Source of the DNA: Melioribacteraceae bacterium
Lineage (GTDB): Bacteria; Bacteroidota; Ignavibacteria; Ignavibacteriales; Melioribacteraceae
Direction: 5' to 3'
NCBI GenBank assembly: GCA_016927595.1
Contig: JAFGMI010000007.1
Span: 99,252-163,251, forward strand
Length of the DNA stretch: 64,000 nucleotides
The notes under the pieces were generated by a model. The model had not been told where the DNA came from. It did not search any database and saw only the letters and a list, made by a program, of their open reading frames with translations. Both the position numbers and the translations under genes were made by a program. This document shows, piece by piece, positions 8,305-16,962 of this stretch (its first letter is position 1; each line of letters begins with the position of its first letter).

Positions 8305-8775
8305 ATGAAGCTGAATGAGATATTTACATTAAAACGGATTTTAATAAGTCTGATTGTCTTATTTTTAATCGCGCAGTTGTTTCAAACAGACAAAACCAAT
8401 CCTGAATCAGATCCTGCAGATGATTTTATTACTATCTATAAACCACCGACCAAAATCGCTCACATAATTAAGACATCATGTTACGATTGCCATTCTTATC
8501 ACACGCGTTATCCGTGGTATTCATATATAGCACCTGTATCATGGATAGTAAAAGGTCATATAGACGAGGGTCGAAAACGCGTAAATTTTTCGACCTGGAA
8601 TGATTACGATACTCAAAGGCAAAAACGCAAACTCGGAGGTTGCACCGAGGCTGTAAGCGAGGGTGAAATGCCGCTTCCCCAATATCTGTGGCTACACCAT
8701 GATGCAAATCTGACGGGTGAAACAAAGGAAAAACTTGTCGGATGGTTCAAGTCAACTTCAGATTCAATTAAGTAA
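8305..8775 (+). CDS. membrane-anchored haem-binding domain protein (CxxCH)
   Basis: A 156-residue protein with one N-terminal membrane anchor (residues about 10-27) and a single c-type haem motif C59-Y-D-C62-H63, followed by SYHTRYPWYSYIAPVSW. This is the pattern of the short haem-binding domain proteins common in Bacteroidetes and planctomycetes. It is predicted to face the periplasm with covalently attached haem. The electron-transfer partner is unknown, and no cytochrome maturation genes are adjacent. It may belong to the GGGPS-gmhA transcript (34 bases downstream). Confidence 0.87.
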   Translation: MKLNEIFTLKRILISLIVLFLIAQLFQTDKTNPESDPADDFITIYKPPTKIAHIIKTSCYDCHSYHTRYPWYSYIAPVSWIVKGHIDEGRKRVNFSTWNDYDTQRQKRKLGGCTEAVSEGEMPLPQYLWLHHDANLTGETKEKLVGWFKSTSDSIK

Positions 8776-8826
8776 TAATTACCCGTAAACCATTACTTTA
8801 TTTTTCGTGTGTATTGAAGTAACTAA

Positions 8827-9288
8827 ATGAAAAATATTTCAACACAAATAATAATAAAAACTAACTCATCAAAAGTATATGATGCTTTCACGAAGCCTGA
8901 ACATTTAAGAAAATGGTGGGATGTATCAAAGGTATTAATCGAAGAAAAACCGGGCGGACTCTACACATTAACGTGGCAAAAAGATAATAAAAGCGTGAGC
9001 TATGTTTCTTCCGGTATAATTGAAAAAATAATACCTTCAAAACAAATAACGATAGTAAACAGCGTTTATATTAATCCATCAAAATCAATTCTGGGACCAA
9101 TGGAATTGGCGATTAAGTTTAAAGAGCAAAATGGTTCTACAGAATTGACAATTGTACAAAGTGGATACCAGAATGGTAATGATTGGGATTGGTATTATGC
9201 TGCAGTTAAGGAAGGATGGCCCAAGGCACTTTTGAACTTAAAAGAATACCTTGAAAGCATTAATAACAAAGAACAGCTGCGTTTATAA
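8827..9288 (+). CDS. SRPBCC/AHSA1-type START-fold protein
   Basis: A 153-residue protein beginning ISTQIIIKTNSSKVYDAFTKPEHLRKWWD, the hallmark of the AHSA1 (Aha1 C-terminal-like) group of SRPBCC proteins. It contains VEEKPGG-like (IEEKPGGLYTLTW) and WPKALLNLKEYLE segments. The fold makes a deep hydrophobic ligand pocket. No ligand or reaction can be assigned. It stands alone between the haem-binding gene and a convergent esterase gene. Confidence 0.87.
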   Translation: MKNISTQIIIKTNSSKVYDAFTKPEHLRKWWDVSKVLIEEKPGGLYTLTWQKDNKSVSYVSSGIIEKIIPSKQITIVNSVYINPSKSILGPMELAIKFKEQNGSTELTIVQSGYQNGNDWDWYYAAVKEGWPKALLNLKEYLESINNKEQLRL

Positions 9289-9365
9289 TTACAAGAAAAT
9301 AAGAATCTTAAATTAATCATATTATAAAAGTTATTATAACATTACGGATTCTATTGGATTTAAGT

Positions 9366-10316
9366 TCAATCCGCTATAAAATCATTCTCAACCAGCCAGT
9401 TGCTAAGCAAATAAAGCCATTGTTTATCGAGATATTTGTTGCGCATAGCAAAACCGTGTCCCCCCTGCTGAAATATATGCAGAGCTGCAATAACGCTGTT
9501 TTTTTTCAACGCTTCATAATATAAAAGACTGTTCTGAACAGGCACTGTAGTATCATCGCTTGCGTGCATAAGAAAAGTAGGAGGAGTTTTATCTGTCACA
9601 TGTTTCTCATTAGAAAACTGATCAACAAGCAAACCGGAAGGATTATCACCAAGCAGATTATTCCTTGAACCGTTGTGAGTAATTCCATTGAGCATTGATA
9701 TCACAGGGTAAATTAAAATACTGAAATCGGGACGGAAGGAGATATCATTTGGGTTTGGAATTACAATTTCCCCGAAATGTGTCGAAAGTGTTGAGGCAAC
9801 ATGTCCTCCGGCTGAGAAACCAATTATACCAATTTTATCAGCGTTAATCCCATACTTCGATGCATTTTCTCTTAAATGCAAAATCGACTGCTGTGCATCA
9901 GCGAGAGGAACTAATTCCTTTTGGTCCATGAATAGATCACTTGGAATCCTGTACTTAAGTATAAAAGCTGAAATACCCATTGATGCAAACCATTGTCCCA
10001 TCTTATAACCTTCCGTGGTGTAAGCCATTCTGTGATAACCGCCGCCCGGACAAATAATAACTGCTGTACCATTTGGCTTTCCGGGTTTTATAAATTCCAG
10101 TTCAGGTATTGTAATATCGTAATAACGTGTTATCCCGGCTGAATCTGTTTCTTCTCTGATTAAATTTTCCGATGTGAAATTATAGGAGGGTTTACCTTCC
10201 CAGATCCGTATAATTATACTGTTTTGGGCAAAAAGATTTGGAATAAACAGAACTAACAGCAAAACCGCAGAAACAAAATTAGTCCTGAGATTAAATCCGT
10301 ACATTTTATTCTCCAT
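9366..10316 (-). CDS. secreted alpha/beta-hydrolase, BD-FAE/acetylxylan esterase-like
   Basis: A 316-residue protein with a signal peptide (hydrophobic to about residue 30, ending LFAQ). The oxyanion motif is CPGGGYH, the nucleophile elbow is G-F-S168-A-G-G, and D and H are supplied by HASDDTTVP and QQGGHGFAMR. This is the arrangement of bifunctional feruloyl/acetyl-xylan esterase-like hydrolases that remove acyl groups from plant polysaccharides. Substrate is inferred from family resemblance and from the glycan-degrading genes elsewhere in the window. The start at 10316 is followed by a second in-frame Met four codons later. Confidence 0.87.
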   Translation of the reverse strand: MENKMYGFNLRTNFVSAVLLLVLFIPNLFAQNSIIIRIWEGKPSYNFTSENLIREETDSAGITRYYDITIPELEFIKPGKPNGTAVIICPGGGYHRMAYTTEGYKMGQWFASMGISAFILKYRIPSDLFMDQKELVPLADAQQSILHLRENASKYGINADKIGIIGFSAGGHVASTLSTHFGEIVIPNPNDISFRPDFSILIYPVISMLNGITHNGSRNNLLGDNPSGLLVDQFSNEKHVTDKTPPTFLMHASDDTTVPVQNSLLYYEALKKNSVIAALHIFQQGGHGFAMRNKYLDKQWLYLLSNWLVENDFIAD

Positions 10317-10479
10317 TATTCATTAAAGCTAAGCTGTTTATATTTCTTTTCACAATAATCTTGAGCTTATTTTCAACCTGCATCCGGTTTTGTATCCTCT
10401 TCAGCAATTCGAATGTAATGCAATTTGCTGCAACTACAAAATCCAAAATAACAGATTTATTACCTGACTTAACAATCAT
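10306..10479 (-). CDS. possible 57-residue ORF upstream of the esterase
   Basis: An ATG at 10479 opens a 57-codon frame whose stop (10306-10308) overlaps the start of the esterase gene, an arrangement seen in coupled genes. The frame stays open upstream of this ATG to about 10590 without another ATG, so a longer or decayed gene is possible. The peptide has a VILDFVVAANCITFELLKRI core that looks non-random, but I cannot assign a family. It may be a gene remnant. Confidence 0.25.
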   Translation of the reverse strand: MIVKSGNKSVILDFVVAANCITFELLKRIQNRMQVENKLKIIVKRNINSLALMNNGE

Positions 10480-10683
10480 TCGCGATATAATTCTTACATT
10501 TTGATATTTATTGTCAGGGAGACTACTTTTGTTTTCTCTGTTATTCCCATTGACAATTTTGAAATCATTTGGAGTCTCTTTATTTATTTTACACTTTCAA
10601 TTGAAAGTGAATATACACTCCGGCAAATCTCATCATTTTTAATTAATTTTATGAACTTAATAATTTAGTTGAAAGGTGAAATT
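10317..10683. other. intergenic region between esterase and aconitase
   Basis: This divergent promoter region holds the questionable minus-strand frame at 10306-10479, the 18-bp palindrome at 10592-10609 and the ribosome binding site of aconitase (AAAGGTGA at 10672-10679). No RNA gene is seen. Confidence 0.5.
10592..10609. promoter_or_regulatory. perfect 18-bp palindrome, candidate operator of aconitase
   Basis: CACTTTCAATTGAAAGTG is a perfect inverted repeat 74 bases upstream of the aconitase start. The symmetry fits a dimeric repressor or activator. The cognate regulator is unknown. Confidence 0.45.
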
Positions 10684-12948
10684 ATGGCTGAAAACTTTGA
10701 TATGATTCAAAAAGTTTACGGGAATTTTGCTTCTAAGGTTGACAAAGCCCGTAAAATATTGAACAGACCGATGACTTACGCTGAAAAAATTCTCTACTCG
10801 CATCTCTGGGAAGAAACAGATAAACCTTTTGTACGAGGAAAAGATTACGTTGAACTTGCTCCCGACCGTGTAGCGATGCAGGATGCTACTGCTCAGATGG
10901 CACTTCTGCAGTTCATGCATTCCGGCAGGGATAAAGTTGCTGTTCCGTCAACTGCTCATGCAGACCATTTAATTCAGGCTAAAATCGGTGCTAAGGAAGA
11001 TCTTAATCGTGCATTTGATGAGAACAAGGAAGTTTATGATTTTATATCAAGCGTTTCCAGGCGTTACGGCGTTGGATTCTGGAAACCGGGGGCGGGAATT
11101 ATTCATCAGGTAGTTCTTGAGAATTATGCTTTCCCGGGTGGAATGATGATTGGAACAGACAGCCACACTCCTAATGCAGGTGGACTGGGAATGATAGCAA
11201 TCGGCGTTGGCGGTGCTGATGCAGTGGATGTAATGTCGGAAATGGCATGGGAATTAAAATGGCCAAAACTGATCGGCGTGAAATTGAGCGGGAAATTGAG
11301 CGGGTGGACTACACCGAAGGATGTCATATTAAAAGTCGCCGGCATTCTTACTGTAAAAGGCGGTACCGGTGCCATCGTTGAATATTTCGGTGAAGGATCA
11401 GGCTCAATTTCATGTACAGGTAAAGCGACCATCTGTAATATGGGTGCTGAAATTGGCGCTACGACTTCTCTTTTCGCATACGATGAAAAGATGGATGTTT
11501 ATTTACGTAAAACTGCACGAGCTGATGTAGCCGATCTTGCAAAACAAAATGCAGATGCACTTAAAGCTGATGACGATGTGCTGGAGAATCCGGAAAAGTA
11601 CTTCGATCAGTTGATTGAAATAAATCTAGATGTGCTCGAACCTCATTTGAATGGTCCGTTTACTCCCGACAAATCATGGCCTATCTCAAAAATGAAAGAG
11701 GCTGTTAAAGAAAACGACTTCCCCGAAAATGTTAGCGTGGCTTTAATAGGAAGCTGTACAAATTCCAGTTATGAAGATATAGATAGATCAGCCAGCATTG
11801 CTGAGCAGGCGATGGCAATGGGGTTAAAGGCAAAATCACAGTTTACAATTACGCCTGGTTCGGAACAGGTTAGAGCTACAATAGAACGAGACGGGCAATT
11901 AAAAACATTAACCGATTTCGGCGGTATCGTACTTGCAAATGCATGCGGTCCCTGTATCGGAATGTGGCAGCGTATGGATAATCCGTCGGGTGAAAGAAAT
12001 ACAATTGTTACATCGTTCAACAGGAATTTTGCAAAGAGAAACGATGGCAATCCGAATACACTTGCTTTTGTTGCATCGCCTGAAATTACTACTGCAATCG
12101 CGCTTGCAGGAAAGCTCACGTTTAATCCACTTACGGATGAATTGGAAAATGACAGCGGCGAAAAAGTTAAACTTGATGCTCCCACCGGTGATGAACTGCC
12201 AGAGAACGGATTCGTTCCTGATTTATCGGGCTATCAGGCACCGCTGAAAGACGGCTCGGGCGTAGAAGTTATAATCAATCCTGAAAGTAAGCGTCTTCAG
12301 TTCCTTGACAGATTTAAACCATGGGACGGTAAAGACTTTGTTGATATGCCGGTACTTATAAAAGCTAAAGGTAAATGTACTACAGACCATATATCGATGG
12401 CTGGACCATGGCTGCGATTCAGAGGTCACCTCGATAATATTTCAGATAACCTTCTGCTCGGCGCAATTAATGCTTTTACCGATGAAGCAGGCAAAGTTAA
12501 AAACCAGTTCACGGGTGAAATAAAAGTTGTGCACGAGGTTGCACGCGATTATAAATCAAGAGGTATCGGCTGGGTAGTTATCGGTGATGAAAATTACGGT
12601 GAAGGATCAAGCCGCGAGCATGCAGCTATGGAACCACGACATTTGGGAGGCAAGGCTATAATAGTGAAGAGTTTTGCAAGAATCCATGAAACAAATCTCA
12701 AGAAACAAGGTATGCTGCCGCTTACTTTCGACAATCCTTCTGATTATGATAAAGTTCAGGAAGATGACAAATTAAGCATAACCGGTTTAACCGAATTCGC
12801 TCCGGGGAAACAGTTGAAACTTATTATCAGGCATTCTGATGGATCAACCGATGAAGCTTTGCTTAATCATACCTTTAATGAAAATCAAATAAAATGGTTT
12901 AAAGCAGGCAGCGCTCTTAATCTGATTGCCGCCCAGCAACAAAAATAA
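10684..12948 (+). CDS. aconitate hydratase, mitochondrial type
   Basis: A 754-residue enzyme isomerising citrate to isocitrate in the TCA cycle. Cluster ligands are visible in [13 protein letters not shown] and in [12 protein letters not shown] (CxxC), which hold the [4Fe-4S] centre. The swivel domain has [14 protein letters not shown]. Length and motifs fit the mitochondrial-type aconitase rather than AcnA or AcnB. I chose ATG 10684 over the upstream TTG 10669 because AAAGGTGA stands at the right distance before 10684. The protein would then start [13 protein letters not shown]. It is monocistronic with a strong terminator behind. Confidence 0.96.
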   Translation: MAENFDMIQKVYGNFASKVDKARKILNRPMTYAEKILYSHLWEETDKPFVRGKDYVELAPDRVAMQDATAQMALLQFMHSGRDKVAVPSTAHADHLIQAKIGAKEDLNRAFDENKEVYDFISSVSRRYGVGFWKPGAGIIHQVVLENYAFPGGMMIGTDSHTPNAGGLGMIAIGVGGADAVDVMSEMAWELKWPKLIGVKLSGKLSGWTTPKDVILKVAGILTVKGGTGAIVEYFGEGSGSISCTGKATICNMGAEIGATTSLFAYDEKMDVYLRKTARADVADLAKQNADALKADDDVLENPEKYFDQLIEINLDVLEPHLNGPFTPDKSWPISKMKEAVKENDFPENVSVALIGSCTNSSYEDIDRSASIAEQAMAMGLKAKSQFTITPGSEQVRATIERDGQLKTLTDFGGIVLANACGPCIGMWQRMDNPSGERNTIVTSFNRNFAKRNDGNPNTLAFVASPEITTAIALAGKLTFNPLTDELENDSGEKVKLDAPTGDELPENGFVPDLSGYQAPLKDGSGVEVIINPESKRLQFLDRFKPWDGKDFVDMPVLIKAKGKCTTDHISMAGPWLRFRGHLDNISDNLLLGAINAFTDEAGKVKNQFTGEIKVVHEVARDYKSRGIGWVVIGDENYGEGSSREHAAMEPRHLGGKAIIVKSFARIHETNLKKQGMLPLTFDNPSDYDKVQEDDKLSITGLTEFAPGKQLKLIIRHSDGSTDEALLNHTFNENQIKWFKAGSALNLIAAQQQK

Positions 12949-12955
12949 TCATAAC

Positions 12956-12988
12956 AAACAGTGACAGCTATTCAGCTGTCACTGTTTT
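12956..12988. terminator. strong terminator between aconitase and DUF192 gene
   Basis: A perfect 14-bp stem (arms 12956-12969 and 12974-12987) with an ATTC loop, carrying AAA at one foot and TTTT at the other. It lies between convergent genes and can serve both directions. Confidence 0.88.
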
Positions 12989-13020
12989 ATTATCAGCTGC
13001 TTCAGATTCAAAACCGGAAA

Positions 13021-13593
13021 TTACATTCTTCGCCAGACTATTTTATCGCCCACCTTAATTTTATACCTGTCAGTATAACCTGCGTTTACCTCAACAACAT
13101 ATATTGCGGGTGCACCGGAAGCGTATGAGCTCTCATCAAATGGTACAGCATTTTTATGGATCTTAACGATCTCGTTTTTTTTATTAACAAATATTATATC
13201 TAACGGAATTACAGTGTTTTTCATCCAGAAGGACTGATAAGACTCATTCGGAAAAATGAAAAACATGCCCTGCGTATCAGTCATCTTGTTTCTGTACATT
13301 AGTCCTTGCGAACGTGAATCATCATTATCCGCAATCTCGATGTCTATCTTTGAATAAAACTTACCGTCGGACGAGACAAATGTTAACTCTCCCTGTTTCT
13401 TAAAAATGAATGCTGTATAATCCTTCACAATGTTATTTCCGTTACTGTTTGCAGTTTCCCGTAAAAAAGTTGAAAACACAAAAAAGAGAATAATTATAAC
13501 GAACACAAACCCGGCGGCAATCTGAAATATTTTTTGTTTCCTTGTTCGAAGTGATTTCTTGTTACCATCTTTTTGATTATTCTTTTTCGACAT
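13021..13593 (-). CDS. DUF192 family protein with membrane anchor
   Basis: A 190-residue protein with a basic N-terminus, one transmembrane segment (about residues 22-44) and an exported DUF192 domain. The domain shows the family signatures SRSQGLMYRN, MFFIFP, SFWMKNTVIPLDIIFV and YVVEVNAGY. DUF192 proteins are small beta-rich envelope proteins of unknown function. The orientation is anchor-in, domain outside. It is transcribed convergently to aconitase and shares its terminator. Confidence 0.9.
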   Translation of the reverse strand: MSKKNNQKDGNKKSLRTRKQKIFQIAAGFVFVIIILFFVFSTFLRETANSNGNNIVKDYTAFIFKKQGELTFVSSDGKFYSKIDIEIADNDDSRSQGLMYRNKMTDTQGMFFIFPNESYQSFWMKNTVIPLDIIFVNKKNEIVKIHKNAVPFDESSYASGAPAIYVVEVNAGYTDRYKIKVGDKIVWRRM

Positions 13594-13666
13594 GTTATTT
13601 TAAGGCTGATTATATAAATATTTAATTTGCACTCGTTCAAATTTACAATAAAATATATAAATCCGG

Positions 13667-14515
13667 ATGTCAGAAATAACAGAGAGAAATATTATAACCT
13701 TAAACAGCACTCAGGAAAAAATGATCCGAAGCGGCTGGGGAGCTGAAACTGTTGACAACACAACAGTTGAAAAGATAACATATTTATCAGACGGACTGAG
13801 AGTAAAAGGTTATATCGCATATCCAAAAGATTACAGTAAGAAGTATCCGTGTATTATATGGTGCCGGGGAGGTATCGGAAATGCCGGTGCCATAGATAGT
13901 TTTACTGCAAGAGGTATATTCGGTCAGCTGGCTGCCTGGGGCTATGTGGTTTTTTCTACTCAGTACAGAGGCAACGACGGCGGTGAAGGTAATGACGAGT
14001 TCGGCGGCAGCGATATTAACGACGTATTGAACCTTGTTAAACTCGCAAAACACATTCCTCAGGCAGACGAAAAAATTTGGGGAATTGAAGGTTGGAGCAG
14101 AGGCGGAATGATGACATATCTTACTTTAACTAAAAGCAAATTGTTCAAAGCTGCTGTGGTAACAGGCGGTATAGCTAACCTGAGATGTAATTCGGAGGAA
14201 AGCAGGTTCATGCGGAAATTATACGAGCTTACAATGGGTAAATACGGTTCTGACAATTTCAATCATAATTGCCAGTCCCGCTCAATTATTAATATCACGG
14301 AAAAATTACCAGGCTCCACTCCCCTGCTGATAATACACGGTTCAAATGATGAAAGGGTTTTACCCCATGATTCATTAGACCTATCATATAAATTGCTCGC
14401 GAACAAAATCCCTTTCAGACTTGTTATTCTGGAAGGAGGTGATCACTTTTTGAAATCACACCGCTCCGAAGTTGATATTCAAAGAAAACAATGGTTTAAG
14501 AAATATTTAAAATAA
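13667..14515 (+). CDS. prolyl-oligopeptidase-like alpha/beta-hydrolase (S9 type)
   Basis: A 282-residue hydrolase with nucleophile elbow G-W-S144-R-G-G, Asp in IIHGSNDERV and His in LEGGDHF, as in the catalytic domain of S9 peptidases. No beta-propeller domain precedes it and there is no signal peptide, so it is a cytoplasmic single-domain hydrolase. RGGIGNAG and STQYRGNDGGEG are the usual oxyanion-side loops. Peptidase and esterase activity cannot be told apart by sequence. The EVE gene follows 20 bases later, with an apparent ribosome binding site (TTGGAGGGATTT) in the gap. Confidence 0.87.
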   Translation: MSEITERNIITLNSTQEKMIRSGWGAETVDNTTVEKITYLSDGLRVKGYIAYPKDYSKKYPCIIWCRGGIGNAGAIDSFTARGIFGQLAAWGYVVFSTQYRGNDGGEGNDEFGGSDINDVLNLVKLAKHIPQADEKIWGIEGWSRGGMMTYLTLTKSKLFKAAVVTGGIANLRCNSEESRFMRKLYELTMGKYGSDNFNHNCQSRSIINITEKLPGSTPLLIIHGSNDERVLPHDSLDLSYKLLANKIPFRLVILEGGDHFLKSHRSEVDIQRKQWFKKYLK

Positions 14516-14534
14516 AATTGGAGGGATTTCATAA

Positions 14535-14993
14535 ATGAAATACTGGTTGTTCAAATCTGAACCAGAATCTTATTCTATCGATGATCTTAAGAGAGATAAA
14601 AAGACATTCTGGGATGGAATCAGAAATTATCAAGCTCGCAATTTCATACGGGATAATATAAAAAAAGGTGATTTGGTGCTGTTTTATCACAGTAATGCAG
14701 ACCCGAATGCAGTTGTTGGTGTTTGTGAAATTATTAAGGAAGCATATCCCGATAATACGGCATTTGACCCCGAGTCAAAATATTATGATCCTAAAAGCAA
14801 AAATGAAGAACCAACCTGGTTCATGGTTGATGTAAAATTCAAGTTCAAATTCAAAAAACCTGTTACTTTGCAGGAAATCAAAAATAATTCAAAACTAAAA
14901 AACATAAGGCTGGTTCACAGGGGCAACAGATTATCGCTGTTCCCCATCGATAAAAATGAGTATGAGATTATAATTGCAATGTCCGAAAAGTAA
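14535..14993 (+). CDS. EVE-domain protein
   Basis: A 152-residue protein starting YWLFKSEPESYSIDDL, followed by WDGIRNYQARNFIRD and GDLVLFYHSNADP, the diagnostic blocks of the EVE fold (PUA-like). EVE domains recognise modified bases in DNA or RNA and occur both in housekeeping proteins and in restriction-type defence. Here it is a stand-alone domain with no nuclease or methylase beside it, so a housekeeping nucleic-acid-binding role is more likely. Confidence 0.92.
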   Translation: MKYWLFKSEPESYSIDDLKRDKKTFWDGIRNYQARNFIRDNIKKGDLVLFYHSNADPNAVVGVCEIIKEAYPDNTAFDPESKYYDPKSKNEEPTWFMVDVKFKFKFKKPVTLQEIKNNSKLKNIRLVHRGNRLSLFPIDKNEYEIIIAMSEK

Positions 14994-15084
14994 TTTAAAT
15001 GTTACTTACAACTTTTCGGGATAATAATTCTGTGCATTAATGATACAATTATTATATTTTTGGTTGTGCACATCAGAGGGAACT

Positions 15085-15483
15085 ATGAATAAAAAGAATA
15101 TTGTACTATTCTCGATAATAGGCTTCGCTGTAATAATTATTTTAATCTTATTATTTGTTTTTAATCCGTTTGAATCTAAACCTCCGGCAGTGACTGATCA
15201 AATCCCTCAGCAACCGCAATCCTCTCAACCGGATAGTATGAATACTACAGTGGAAACCAAATCTGAAACCCAAAAACCCGTCAAGAAAATGGTTTCTTCT
15301 CAGGAATCGAAAGATTATGATATTTACGTAGTTAAGGAGGGGGAGACACTTCAGAGCATTGCAGAGAAACTATATGGGGACAAAAGCAAATGGTTCGACA
15401 TATTTCTGGCTAACGAAGCAAACATTGATTGGTACGACACCATTTATGTCGGTCAGGAATTAAAATTGCCGGCTAGCGACTAA
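15085..15483 (+). CDS. membrane-anchored LysM protein
   Basis: I chose ATG 15085, preceded by AGAGGGAAC, over the upstream ATG 15040, because the protein then begins with a standard Lys-rich cap and a transmembrane segment (MNKKNIVLFSIIGF and on, to about residue 27). A Pro/Gln/Ser-rich linker of about 45 residues follows, then a C-terminal LysM domain (YVVKEGETLQSIAEKLYGD to GQELKLP). LysM binds peptidoglycan, so the protein probably ties the inner membrane to the cell wall. No enzymatic domain is present. Confidence 0.85.
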   Translation: MNKKNIVLFSIIGFAVIIILILLFVFNPFESKPPAVTDQIPQQPQSSQPDSMNTTVETKSETQKPVKKMVSSQESKDYDIYVVKEGETLQSIAEKLYGDKSKWFDIFLANEANIDWYDTIYVGQELKLPASD

Positions 15484-15617
15484 CCGACAGGCAACCTCCA
15501 ACCCCGGTAATTCCAGAAACAAATTTTTTACCGAGCAAACTTATGGCTTAATTAAATAATTACCGATAACCTGAAATTGAATTATAATTTTCTTTTAAAT
15601 CATCTAAGGAATTAACT

Positions 15618-16940
15618 ATGAAATCTTCTATGATTACAGCAGTTTTATTGCTGTTTATATCGATTATTTACGCCCAATCGAAGACTATTGAATTTATTGA
15701 ATACGATTTGGAGAATGGGCTGCATGTTATTCTTCATCAGGATAACAGTACTCCTATTGTTGCTGTTTCGGTACTTTACCATGTCGGATCGAAAAATGAG
15801 GATCCGGAAAGAACCGGATTTGCACATTTCTTTGAACACCTGATGTTTGAAGGAAGTAAAAATATTCCGCGTGGCAAGTATTCTGAAATTGTTGAAAGCA
15901 ATGGCGGAGCGTTAAATGCTTTTACAAGTTTCGATCAGACTTTCTATTTCGATCTGCTTCCTTCAAATCAGCTGGAACTCGGATTATGGCTTGAATCGGA
16001 AAGAATGCTGCACCTTATGGTCGACAGCGTTGGAATTGAAACACAGCGAAAAGTAGTTAAAGAAGAAAAAAAACAAAATTATGAAAACCAGCCTTACGGC
16101 TCACTGCTTGAAGAGACTTTCGAGCGAGCCTATTCGGAGCACCCATATCGATGGATTCCGATTGGTTCTGTACAGTATATCGATATGGCATCTTACGATG
16201 AATTCATGGACTTCTATAGGACTTTTTACGTACCCAACAATGCGGTATTATCAATAGCAGGTGATCTGAGTATTGATCAGACCAAAGAATTAATTGAAAA
16301 ATATTTCGGCGATATTCCGCGTGGAACACTTGAAATTCCAAGACCTGATATTATTGAACCTGAAATGACATCAGAAGTAAGAGATACTGTTTTTGATAAT
16401 ATTCAGCTTCCGGCTGTAATACAGGCATATCATATACCGGAAATGACGAGTAAAGATATGTATGCAATCGATATGCTGACTACATTATTATCGACGGGAC
16501 AAAGTTCAAGAATTTATAAAGAACTCGTAGATAATCAGCAGAAGGCGGTTGCTGCAGGTTCGTTTCCGTTAACTCTGGAAGATCCGGGATTATTTTTGAG
16601 CTATGCAATTTGTAATGCGGGTGTCGATCCGGCTGATCTTGAAAAATCTATGCAGGCTGAACTGGATAAAACCAAAAGTGAATTAATATCTGATGCCGAG
16701 TTTCAAAAATTAAGAAACCAAATGGAAAACCGGTTCGTATCAAGCAATTCAAGGGTTGCAGGCATAGCTCAAAGCCTTGCTGAATACTATGTATATTACG
16801 GTAATACAAATCTTATAAATACAGAACTTGATAATTATATGGAAGTATCAAAGGAAGATATTAAACGCGTTGCTAACGAATACCTGACGGAAGATGCACG
16901 GGTTGTACTTTACTATTTGCCAAAATCATCACAAAATTAA
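15618..16940 (+). CDS. M16 zinc peptidase, catalytically competent subunit
   Basis: A 440-residue secreted protein (signal peptide to about residue 20, IIYAQ). The inverse zinc motif H70-F-F-E73-H74 lies in GFAHFFEHLMFEGS, and a downstream Glu is supplied by the VVKEEKKQNYENQPYG region. This is the single-domain-pair length of pitrilysin-like processing peptidases (PqqL/YmxG type). It is followed 22 bases later by a second, longer M16 protein that lacks the zinc motif, so a heterodimer in the periplasm is expected, as known for other bacterial M16B pairs. Confidence 0.93.
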   Translation: MKSSMITAVLLLFISIIYAQSKTIEFIEYDLENGLHVILHQDNSTPIVAVSVLYHVGSKNEDPERTGFAHFFEHLMFEGSKNIPRGKYSEIVESNGGALNAFTSFDQTFYFDLLPSNQLELGLWLESERMLHLMVDSVGIETQRKVVKEEKKQNYENQPYGSLLEETFERAYSEHPYRWIPIGSVQYIDMASYDEFMDFYRTFYVPNNAVLSIAGDLSIDQTKELIEKYFGDIPRGTLEIPRPDIIEPEMTSEVRDTVFDNIQLPAVIQAYHIPEMTSKDMYAIDMLTTLLSTGQSSRIYKELVDNQQKAVAAGSFPLTLEDPGLFLSYAICNAGVDPADLEKSMQAELDKTKSELISDAEFQKLRNQMENRFVSSNSRVAGIAQSLAEYYVYYGNTNLINTELDNYMEVSKEDIKRVANEYLTEDARVVLYYLPKSSQN

Positions 16941-16962
16941 TAGAAAAATTTAAGGGAATACA

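Noticed and set aside
11769..12185. 138-codon minus-strand frame inside aconitase
   Set aside because: It is fully contained in an unambiguous conserved gene on the other strand.
14535..14993. EVE protein as part of a defence system
   Set aside because: No restriction, methylase or nuclease gene is nearby. The flanking genes are a hydrolase and a LysM protein.
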